DNA from: Amycolatopsis jiangsuensis
GTDB lineage: Bacteria > Actinomycetota > Actinomycetes > Mycobacteriales > Pseudonocardiaceae
Direction: 5' to 3'
Assembly: GCF_014204865.1 (NCBI RefSeq)
Contig: NZ_JACHMG010000001.1
Location: 6,474,501-6,538,500 of the forward strand
DNA length: 64,000 nt
Notes under the pieces: model-generated
Told to the model about the DNA's origin: nothing
The model's input: only the letters and a program-made list of their open reading frames with translations
Databases searched by the model: none
Shown here: in pieces, positions 34,207 through 40,669 of the stretch
Layout of the letters: each line of letters opens with the position of its first letter
Numbering within the stretch: position 1 is the stretch's first letter
Position numbers and translations under genes: made by a program

Positions 34207-35207
34207 GAGTCCCCCTCGTCGTCGCCCTCGGCTCCCGATTCCCCTTCGGTGAGGCGGGCGAACAAGTCTTCCAATCCGGTGCGCGCCCGGGTCGCCTCGT
34301 GCACCTCCACCCCGCCCTGCACGAGTACCTGCAGGACCCGCGGCGCGGGCGTGACGGTGAGGTCGGCGCGGACGCCGTCCGGGGCCAGCCGGGCGCCGAT
34401 CCGGTTCTCCCGCAACGTTTCCAGCGCCAGCTCCGCGTCCGGCGTGCGGACCAGCAGCGCCGCGTTGCCCGATTCCAGCAGCTCGGACAGCTCGCCCTGG
34501 GCGACCACGGTGCCGGACTGGAGCACCGCCACGTGCGTGCAGGTCGCCTCCACCTCGGCCAGCAGATGCGACGACACCACCACGGTGACGCCCTCGGCGT
34601 GCAGTTCGGCGATGATCCGGCGGATCTCCCTGGTACCCGCCGGATCGAGGCCGTTCGTGGGCTCGTCGAGCACGACCACCCTGCGCGGCACCAGCAGCGC
34701 ACTGGCCAGGCCGAGCCGCTGCTTCATCCCGAGCGAATAGCCCTTGTACCGCCGCCGGGCGGCCGCGGTGAGCCCGACCCGCTCGATCGCGGCGTCCACC
34801 GCGCCCGGGATCGCCTTGGCCGCCAGCCGCGGTTCCGCCGCCGCGAAGCGCAGCAGGTTGTCGCGGCCGGACAGGAACGGGTGGAAACCTGGGCCCTCGA
34901 CCAGCGCGCCGACGTCGGGCAGCGCGTGCGCGGACTCGTCCGGCATCCGCCTGCCGAGCAGCTCGACCTCACCCTCGGTGGGCCGGACCAGCCCGAGCAG
35001 CATCCGGATCGTGGTGGTCTTGCCCGAACCGTTGGGCCCGAGCATGCCCAGCACCGCACCCTCGGGCACGTCCAGATCCACGTGGTCGACCGCGACCGTG
35101 CTCCGGTAGACCTTGCGCAACCCCCGGGTGCGCGCGGCCAGCGGGACCGCCGGGGCGGGCACCTCGTCCGAAATGCCCGCCCCGGTCTCGATCGCTGTGC
35201 TGGTCAC
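34203..35207 (-). CDS. ABC exporter ATP-binding protein
   Basis: A 334-residue ATPase of the drug/antibiotic-export class. Walker A GPNGSGKTT, signature YSLGMKQRLGLASAL, Walker B RRVVVLDEPTNGLDP and H-loop SSHLL are present. A C-terminal domain of about 90 residues resembles the DUF4162-type tail. The GTG at 35207 overlaps the upstream LolA-like stop by GTGA. The partner permease is two ORFs downstream. Confidence 0.9.
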   Translation of the reverse strand: MTSTAIETGAGISDEVPAPAVPLAARTRGLRKVYRSTVAVDHVDLDVPEGAVLGMLGPNGSGKTTTIRMLLGLVRPTEGEVELLGRRMPDESAHALPDVGALVEGPGFHPFLSGRDNLLRFAAAEPRLAAKAIPGAVDAAIERVGLTAAARRRYKGYSLGMKQRLGLASALLVPRRVVVLDEPTNGLDPAGTREIRRIIAELHAEGVTVVVSSHLLAEVEATCTHVAVLQSGTVVAQGELSELLESGNAALLVRTPDAELALETLRENRIGARLAPDGVRADLTVTPAPRVLQVLVQGGVEVHEATRARTGLEDLFARLTEGESGAEGDDEGDS

Positions 35208-36295
35208 TTGGTGCCCAGCGCGTCGTACAGCACCTGCTCCGGCACGGCGCCGGCGGCGAAATGGCCGTCGTCGGACAGCACCGCGGTGCCGACCTTGGTG
35301 GTCAGCAGGTAGCCGCTGCCCCACGCACCGTTCACGCGCTTGGCCACCCGGCTCAGCAGCTTCTGCGGGTCAACGTTGCCCCTGTTGCCCTTGTCGCCCT
35401 GCGTCATCTTGAGTGCGTCGGCCGGGACCTTGCCGGTGACGACGGTGTCCCAGCCGTCCCCGACGAGCGCGGTGTCCTGCTTGGCCTGGTCGGCCAGGTC
35501 CTTCGTGTCCTGGTCCGGCTTCGCGGACTTCTCGGTCACCTTCGCGCCCTTGGGCGGGGTGAAGGCGAACAGGTCGGCCGGCTGCGGCGTGAACTCGATT
35601 TTGTCGAAGGCCAGCTGCAGTGCCGGGGACGTGGTTCCGTTGCTCAGCACGGAAAGCCGCAGGGGCATCCGGGTCTGCGAGTCGACCGCGACGCGGATCT
35701 CACGCAGCAGCGTGCGCTCGGACGGCTTCGGCGTGAGGACCAGCTCGTAGGCCGGCCGGTCGGCGACGTTGGCCGTGCCGTCGACGGAAACCGTGCTGCT
35801 TTCCCGGACCTTCGTGAGCAGTTCCTTCGCCGCGGTGGCCGGGTCGGCGGCTGCCTTGTCCGCGCCCATCCCGTGCTTCCCGGTGGCCACGCCCGCCGGA
35901 ATGGTGGTCTTGGTGGCGGTGTTGTCCTTCGACTTGTAGTTCCAGACGGTGGTGCCGTCGTGGATGATCGTCTCCTGCGACGAACCCTGGGTGAGCGAGA
36001 CCTTCGCCTTGTCCGCCCCGTCGCTGAACACCTGCGCCGAATCGACGTTCAGCGCGCCGGCCCCCGGGATCGCGTTGCCCATGCTCGGCAGGCCGAGGTC
36101 GTTGCTGACCCGCACCGTGCCGTCGAACGCCGCCGGCTTCGCCGTCATCACCGACTGCACCAGGTCCTCCGCGCTGACCTGCGGCAGCTTCGGTGCGTCT
36201 CCCGCCGACGCGGGCATCGCGACCACGACCAGCCCGCCGACCCCGAGCGCGGTGCCGACGACGGCCGCGGTGATGGCCTTCTTCTTCGGATCCAT
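35204..36295 (-). CDS. LolA-like secreted/anchored protein of an ABC operon
   Basis: A 363-residue protein with an N-terminal membrane/signal segment (about 8-30) and a half-barrel domain of the LolA/LppX/RseB type (MPLRLSVLSNGTTSPALQLAFDKIEFTPQPADLFAFTPP). Actinobacteria have no classical Lol outer membrane, so the protein probably binds a lipid or a lipoprotein on the outer face and may work with the ABC exporter encoded by the overlapping genes. The ATG at 36295 follows GGGAGACGAC. It is the first gene of the operon, divergent from the two-component system. Confidence 0.75.
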   Translation of the reverse strand: MDPKKKAITAAVVGTALGVGGLVVVAMPASAGDAPKLPQVSAEDLVQSVMTAKPAAFDGTVRVSNDLGLPSMGNAIPGAGALNVDSAQVFSDGADKAKVSLTQGSSQETIIHDGTTVWNYKSKDNTATKTTIPAGVATGKHGMGADKAAADPATAAKELLTKVRESSTVSVDGTANVADRPAYELVLTPKPSERTLLREIRVAVDSQTRMPLRLSVLSNGTTSPALQLAFDKIEFTPQPADLFAFTPPKGAKVTEKSAKPDQDTKDLADQAKQDTALVGDGWDTVVTGKVPADALKMTQGDKGNRGNVDPQKLLSRVAKRVNGAWGSGYLLTTKVGTAVLSDDGHFAAGAVPEQVLYDALGTK

Positions 36296-36361
36296 GTCGT
36301 CTCCCTGTGTTCCCGAGCCCCAGTGTGCTCGGCTCCCGGTGCAGACGCTCCCCGGTCGAGG

Positions 36362-36410
36362 CTGAGATACCCCTGAATGGTCGGCCCGCGCGCCTGAGAT
36401 CGCGCTGAGA
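36362..36410. promoter_or_regulatory. Paired direct repeats, probable OmpR-family response-regulator boxes
   Basis: Four half-sites read CTGAGAT (36362), CTGAAT (36373), CTGAGAT (36394) and CTGAGA (36405). Within each pair the spacing is 11 bp, and the pairs are 32 bp apart. Eleven-base direct repeats are the usual binding pattern of winged-helix regulators such as PhoP/PhoB. They lie between the regulator gene and the LolA/ABC operon, so both could be controlled. Confidence 0.55.
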
Positions 36411-36438
36411 GGCCCGGCGTCAGCTGCGGAAACCGGCC

Positions 36439-37149
36439 ATGATGAACCTCGTGAAACCTCGGGTGCTGGTGGTCGACGACGAACCGGGCGTATGCAAGGC
36501 ACTGCAGCGCGGCCTGCGTGCGGAGGACATGGACGTGGTCACCGCCGCGGACGGGCCGACCGGGCTGCAGCTCGCGCGCACCGGTTCGTTCGACGTCGTG
36601 CTGCTGGACATCATGCTGCCCGGGCTGTCGGGTTACCGGGTGCTGGAACGGCTGCGTGCCGAGGACGTGCGTACGCCGGTCCTGCTCGTGTCCGCCAAGG
36701 ACGGCGAGATCGACCAGGCCGACGGCCTCGACCTCGGCGCCGACGGGTACCTGGTCAAGCCGTTCTCGTTCGTGGTGCTGGTCGCGCAGGTACGGGCGGT
36801 GCTGCGCCGGGCCGGTCCGGACGCCGCGCGTGGCACGCTGAAACTCGGTGCCCTGGAAGTGGACCGTGGGCTGCGGCAGGTGCGCTGGGACGGACGGGAG
36901 GTGCCGCTCAGTCCCCGTGAGTTCGGGTTGCTGGAAGTACTCGTGGGCCGGGCGGGCACGGTGGTGACCAAGGACGAGCTGCTGCGTGCGGTGTGGGGCG
37001 AGGAGCAGTCGGTCACGCGCAATCTCGTCGAGGTCTACGTGGGGTACGTGCGCCGCAAGCTCGACGCGGTCGGTGCCGGAACGCTGCTGCGCACGGTGCG
37101 CGGCCACGGCTACCTCGCGTCGGACGCGCAGCCGGACGAGGTCAGGTGA
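36439..37149 (+). CDS. OmpR-family response regulator
   Basis: A 236-residue regulator. The receiver domain has the acidic pair in VVDDEPG, phospho-acceptor Asp57 (VVLLDIMLPG) and conserved Lys in GYLVKPFS. The C-terminal winged helix (about 135-230) includes LSPREFGLLEVL and RNLVEVYVGYVRRKLDA. It pairs with the overlapping histidine kinase gene. Direct repeats upstream suggest autoregulation and control of the divergent LolA-like/ABC operon. An in-frame GTG at 36451 is a possible alternative start. Confidence 0.93.
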   Translation: MMNLVKPRVLVVDDEPGVCKALQRGLRAEDMDVVTAADGPTGLQLARTGSFDVVLLDIMLPGLSGYRVLERLRAEDVRTPVLLVSAKDGEIDQADGLDLGADGYLVKPFSFVVLVAQVRAVLRRAGPDAARGTLKLGALEVDRGLRQVRWDGREVPLSPREFGLLEVLVGRAGTVVTKDELLRAVWGEEQSVTRNLVEVYVGYVRRKLDAVGAGTLLRTVRGHGYLASDAQPDEVR

Positions 37150-38465
37150 TCGGCTCGCCCGGGTGGTGGCGGGGTCGTTCGCTGCGGGTGCGGATCACCG
37201 CGCTGGCGACCGCGATCACCCTGCTCTGCCTGCTGGGCCTGGCCGCCCTCGCGGCAGGGCGGCTGCAGCCGCTGCTGGTCGGCTCGGTCGACCGCGAACT
37301 GTCGGCCGCGCTCGGTCCGGCCGCCGCCGAGGTCGCAGCCGGGCACCGGCTCAGCCCCACGGATCCGGTGGTCGTACGGGTGCTGGACATCTCCGGCGCG
37401 CCGGTCGACGGGCAGTCGCGTGCGCAGCTGAACGCCGCCGACGTCGCGCAGCTCAAGGCAGGCACGCCGGTGCAGCGCGGCGGTTCGCGCTGGCAGGGCG
37501 AGGTGGTGAGTGCGCCGGACGGCACCCAGCGGCTCGTGGTCGCGAGCGCCGGCCTGGTCGGGTTCACCGCAGCGGTGCGGTACGGCGGGCTGTGGCTGGT
37601 GCTCGCCGCGCTGGTGGGTGCCGCGGTGGCCGGGTTCGCGACGTGGCTCGTGGTGCGGCTCGCGCTGCGGCCGGTGGCCCGGATGCGTGGCCTGGTGCGG
37701 TCGCTGCCGCCGGGGTCCCGGCTGCCGCTGCCGCAGTCGCACGACGAGATGCGGGCGCTCGCCGAGGAGTTCAACGCCCTGCTCGCGCGCCAGGAGGAGG
37801 TGAGCCAGCGGCTGCGCCGGTTCACCGGGGACGCCGCGCACGAGCTGCGCTCGCCGGTCGCCTCGATCCGGGTGCAGGCCGAGGTGGCCGTGACGAATCC
37901 GGATCCGGAGCTGGCGCAGGAAACGCTGTCGGACATCCTCACCGAGGCCGAACGGCTGTCCGGACTGCTCGACGGCCTGCTCACGCTGGCCCGCTCGGAC
38001 GCAGGGGAGGTGCCGCCCGCCGAACCGGTCGAGATCGTCTCGGAGGTCCGCGCCGCGGTCGGCCGGCTGCCCGCCGGCGCGCCGCAGACCCGGGTGAGCA
38101 CCGCGGTGGCGCAGGCCTTCGCCGCGGCCGCGCACCAGGAGGTGGAACTGGTGCTGGACAACCTGCTGCGCAACGCCTGCCGGTACGCGGCGGGCCAGAT
38201 CGTGGTGTCGGTGCTGGCGTCGCGTTCGAGCGTGCGGGTCGTGGTGGACGACGACGGGCCCGGGGTCGCACCCGAGCACCGGCGGAAGGTGTTCGACCGG
38301 TTCTACCGCGCGTCCGACGACCGCGCGCGAATCTCCGGCGGCACCGGGCTCGGACTGGCGATGGTGGCCGAAGCCGTGCGGCGGCGCGGCGGGAAGGCAC
38401 GGGTCGGGGAGTCCCCGGACGGTGGGGCGCGCTTCGAGATCACGTGGCGTGCGGCCGGTCGATGA
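37146..38465 (+). CDS. Sensor histidine kinase
   Basis: A 439-residue membrane kinase. Transmembrane helices lie near residues 16-39 and 148-171, enclosing a roughly 105-residue extracellular sensor. HAMP follows, then the H-box GDAAHELRSPVASI (His232), N-box LDNLLRNACRY, and G-boxes VDDDGPGV and GGTGLGLAM. The GTG at 37146 overlaps the regulator stop by GTGA. The signal is unknown, but the divergent exporter suggests an envelope or efflux stimulus. Confidence 0.93.
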   Translation: MIGSPGWWRGRSLRVRITALATAITLLCLLGLAALAAGRLQPLLVGSVDRELSAALGPAAAEVAAGHRLSPTDPVVVRVLDISGAPVDGQSRAQLNAADVAQLKAGTPVQRGGSRWQGEVVSAPDGTQRLVVASAGLVGFTAAVRYGGLWLVLAALVGAAVAGFATWLVVRLALRPVARMRGLVRSLPPGSRLPLPQSHDEMRALAEEFNALLARQEEVSQRLRRFTGDAAHELRSPVASIRVQAEVAVTNPDPELAQETLSDILTEAERLSGLLDGLLTLARSDAGEVPPAEPVEIVSEVRAAVGRLPAGAPQTRVSTAVAQAFAAAAHQEVELVLDNLLRNACRYAAGQIVVSVLASRSSVRVVVDDDGPGVAPEHRRKVFDRFYRASDDRARISGGTGLGLAMVAEAVRRRGGKARVGESPDGGARFEITWRAAGR

Positions 38466-38572
38466 GAGTCCGGCGGTGCCTCCTTCAGTGAACTCGCGTC
38501 GGTCAAAGCCCCCTGCGCGGAGTTCGGCGGGCGGCCCGGGGCCGGGTGCACCCCGTGCGGGAGACTGAGCGG

Positions 38573-38962
38573 ATGGACGGGGTCATCGTGGGCGCAGCGC
38601 TCGTGCGCGAAGGGAAACTGCTTGCCCAGCAACGGGCATGGCCACCGCACCACGCGGGACAGTGGGAGCTGCCGGGCGGGCGGGTCGAGCCGGGCGAGAC
38701 CGAGGCGTTCGCGCTGGCCCGGGAGTGCCAGGAGGAACTCGACGTCGTGGTGACCATCGGTACGCGGATCGGCCCGGAAGTGCCGTTGCCCGGCGGGAAG
38801 GTGCTGCGGGTCTACGCGGCCGCGCTGCTGTCGCCCGGTGCCGAACCGCGCGCGGTCGAGCACACGGCGTTGCGCTGGGTCGGAGCCGACGAACTGGACG
38901 AGGTTGACTGGCTGCCCGCGGACCGGGACCTGTTGCCCGCGTTGCATTCGCTGCTGCAGTGA
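38573..38962 (+). CDS. Nudix hydrolase (MutT-like)
   Basis: A 129-residue Nudix protein. The Nudix box reads GRVEPGETEAFALARECQEEL near residue 35, keeping the metal-binding glutamates; the final Gly of the box is replaced. VGAALVREGKLLAQQRA at the N-terminus and the short length match MutT/CTP-pyrophosphohydrolase-type enzymes that clean oxidised nucleotides. The ATG at 38573 follows GGGAGACTGAGCGG. It ends at a strong palindromic terminator shared with trpS. Confidence 0.88.
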   Translation: MDGVIVGAALVREGKLLAQQRAWPPHHAGQWELPGGRVEPGETEAFALARECQEELDVVVTIGTRIGPEVPLPGGKVLRVYAAALLSPGAEPRAVEHTALRWVGADELDEVDWLPADRDLLPALHSLLQ

Positions 38963-39005
38963 ACCCTCGTGAGTGGTGAGCCCGGTGCTCACCACTCACG
39001 AGGGT
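38963..39005. terminator. Bidirectional terminator with the CTCGTGAGTGG palindrome
   Basis: A perfect 19-bp inverted repeat beginning ACCCTCGTGAGTGG around a 5-nt loop. It starts on the base after the Nudix stop and ends 2 bp before the trpS stop, serving both convergent genes. The word CTCGTGAGTGG also occurs in the thiQ terminator. Confidence 0.88.
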
Positions 39006-39007
39006 CT

Positions 39008-39973
39008 TCAAGCCGCGCCGATGAGCCGTAGTGCGGCGGAGACCCGGTGCGCACCGCGATCGGCCGCGCGCTCCGCGCCCGCTTTGCGCACGCGTTCCAG
39101 TTCGGCGACGTCGGTCAGCAGCGCCCGGGCGCCCTCCCGGATCGGGCGCAGCTCTTCGATCACCGCGTCCGCCACGGCGTCCTTCAGCACGCCGTAGGAC
39201 GGGTACTGCCCGGCCAGCTCAGCCGGGTCGCCCCCCGTGCACGAGGCCAGGATGTCGAGCAGGTTCGCGATCCCCGGGCGGCTTCCGGGGGAGTAGGCCG
39301 GGATCGAGCCGCCGTCCGTGCGGGCCCGGCGGATCTTGCGCCGCACCTGGTCCGGCTCGTCGAGCACGAACACCACCCCGGCCTCGTCCCGCGCGGACTT
39401 CGACATCTTGCGCTCCGGATCGGCCAGGTCCTTCACCCGCGCGCCGGTGGGCGGCAGCACCGCTTCGGGCACGGTGAACACCTCGCCGTAGGTGGAGTTG
39501 AACCGCCGGGCGAGCGTGCGCGCCAGTTCGACGTGCTGACGCTGGTCCTCGCCGACCGGAACCTCGTCCGCGCCCTGCAGCAGGATGTCCGCGGCCATCA
39601 GCACCGGATAGGTCAGCAGGCTCAGCCGTACCCCGGCCTGTCCCTTCGCCTTTTCCTTGAACTGGATCATCCGCGCGGCCTCACCGTAGGAACAGGTGCA
39701 CTCGAGAACCCAGGTCAGCGCGCCCAGGTCGCGGGCGAGGTCGGACTGCACGAACACCCGATCCGGCGCGATGCCCGTGGCCACCAGCACGGCCAGCTGC
39801 TCGGTGGCCAGCGAACGCAGCTTCGCCGGATTGTGCGCGGTGGTCATCGCGTGCAGATCGGAGACGAAGTACAGGTCGTCCGCCCCGCCCTCGGCCGCCC
39901 AGCGGCGCGTGGCACCGAGGTGGTTGCCGAGCTGGACGTGGCCGGACGGGGTGATGCCGGACAGCTGGACCAT
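39008..39973 (-). CDS. trpS: Tryptophan--tRNA ligase, attenuator-controlled (probably the auxiliary type)
   Basis: A 321-residue class I TrpRS. The HIGH-like motif PSGHVQLGN is at residue 9, and the activation loop KMSKS at 189-193 follows DPER. It charges tRNA-Trp. The ATG at 39973 follows AGGAGAGG. A leader peptide with two consecutive Trp codons and a terminator/antiterminator lie directly upstream. In Streptomyces coelicolor an auxiliary, indolmycin-resistant TrpRS is controlled in this way, so this copy may also be the stress-induced or drug-resistant enzyme. The sequence alone does not prove resistance, and a second housekeeping trpS is not visible in the window. Confidence 0.92.
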   Translation of the reverse strand: MVQLSGITPSGHVQLGNHLGATRRWAAEGGADDLYFVSDLHAMTTAHNPAKLRSLATEQLAVLVATGIAPDRVFVQSDLARDLGALTWVLECTCSYGEAARMIQFKEKAKGQAGVRLSLLTYPVLMAADILLQGADEVPVGEDQRQHVELARTLARRFNSTYGEVFTVPEAVLPPTGARVKDLADPERKMSKSARDEAGVVFVLDEPDQVRRKIRRARTDGGSIPAYSPGSRPGIANLLDILASCTGGDPAELAGQYPSYGVLKDAVADAVIEELRPIREGARALLTDVAELERVRKAGAERAADRGAHRVSAALRLIGAA

Positions 39974-40021
39974 GGGATGTTCCTCTCCTGGGTACGCAGG
40001 CCCCGGGAGACGGACAGGGAA

Positions 40022-40087
40022 AAGGCCGCCCACCGGGGCGGCCTTCGCTGGATCAGCGCAGAGCTTCGGGGCCGCCGAGGGGCGGCC
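40022..40087 (-). promoter_or_regulatory. Ribosome-mediated transcription attenuator of trpS
   Basis: On the minus strand four 7-nt segments occur in order: GGCCGCC (40087-40081), GGCGGCC (40076-40070), GGCCGCC (40043-40037) and GGCGGCC (40030-40024). Segments 1:2 can form a protector, 2:3 an antiterminator and 3:4 a terminator, which extends to a 10-bp stem followed by TTTT. Segment 1 overlaps the second Trp codon of the leader peptide. Ribosome stalling at the Trp codons would mask segment 1, free segment 2 and permit read-through into trpS. Confidence 0.85.
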
Positions 40088-40112
40088 ACCACTGGATGCT
40101 CTGGAAACGCAT
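40053..40112 (-). CDS. Trp-rich leader peptide of trpS
   Basis: A 19-residue peptide reading MRFQSIQWWPPLGGPEALR, with tandem Trp codons at 40091-40086. The stop codon lies between attenuator segments 2 and 3. No Shine-Dalgarno site is seen. A -10-like TACAGT (40125-40120 on the minus strand) ends 7 nt before the ATG, so the transcript is probably leaderless. Its role is to sense charged tRNA-Trp, not to act as a protein. Confidence 0.85.
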   Translation of the reverse strand: MRFQSIQWWPPLGGPEALR

Positions 40113-40288
40113 GACACGAACTGTAGCCGACGATCGGGTGGCCACGGTGGGTACGGCGCCGGAATCGCGACCGACCGGCGAAGCGGTGGCGTGTGGAGCC
40201 GGACCGTGCGCGCCGAGCCTGCCCGCTTGCGGACACCTGTCCCCGGAAACCGGACCGCTCGCCGGAGGACCGGTCACGAGCTTCCGCC

Positions 40289-40447
40289 TCAGGCGGCCTT
40301 CGCCAGCTGCTTCTTGGCCTTCTTCAACGCCAGCACCGGGCACTTGCCGCACCGGCTCTTGGAGCGGCAGCACTTCTTCTTGACCTTGCCCTTTTTGATC
40401 AGTTCGCGCACGACCGCCTGCGGGTCGTCGGGGTGCTTCTTGCCCAC
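40289..40447 (-). CDS. 52-residue Lys- and Cys-rich small protein next to an iron box
   Basis: The GTG at 40447 is preceded by GAGGAG at good spacing, and codon use is typical of real genes here. The protein has about 15 lysines. Four cysteines are clustered as CCRSKSRCGKCPV near residues 26-37, suitable for one metal or cluster site. The N-terminal part (HPDDPQAVVRELIKKGKVKKK) is a charged helix. There is no signal or membrane segment. An IdeR/DmdR-like iron box lies 42 bp upstream, so expression probably rises under iron limitation. I know no function for it; it could bind zinc or iron or a nucleic acid. Confidence 0.8.
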   Translation of the reverse strand: MGKKHPDDPQAVVRELIKKGKVKKKCCRSKSRCGKCPVLALKKAKKQLAKAA

Positions 40448-40488
40448 CTGCGCTCCTCGTTCCGGCAGCGGTCTTCCGGCCGTCCAGG

Positions 40489-40507
40489 TTAGGTGAGGCT
40501 AACCGAT
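40489..40507. promoter_or_regulatory. IdeR/DmdR-type iron box
   Basis: TTAGGTGAGGCTAACCGAT matches the 19-bp actinobacterial iron-box consensus (TTAGGTTAGGCTAACCTAA) at 16 positions, with both inner half-sites intact. It is 42 bp upstream of the leftward Cys-rich gene and 163 bp upstream of typA, so the small gene is the likelier target. Confidence 0.75.
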
Positions 40508-40669
40508 AACAGGGCGTGGCGCTACTCACACTGCGGCGCCAGGTATCCTGGTGTGGTCCGCGTGTGGCCAGAGCCGGTCATGACCTTCGGCGCCGTGGCC
40601 CCCAGGCCCGGTTTCCACGCCCAGCGCGGCCGCCCACCGCACTTCCTTTCAACGTTCAGGAGTCCTCGC

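Noticed and set aside
40493..40669. Longer N-terminus for TypA from an upstream start
   Set aside because: TypA homologues begin near the chosen GTG, which has a CAGGAGT site; the extra region contains the probable promoter and the iron box edge.
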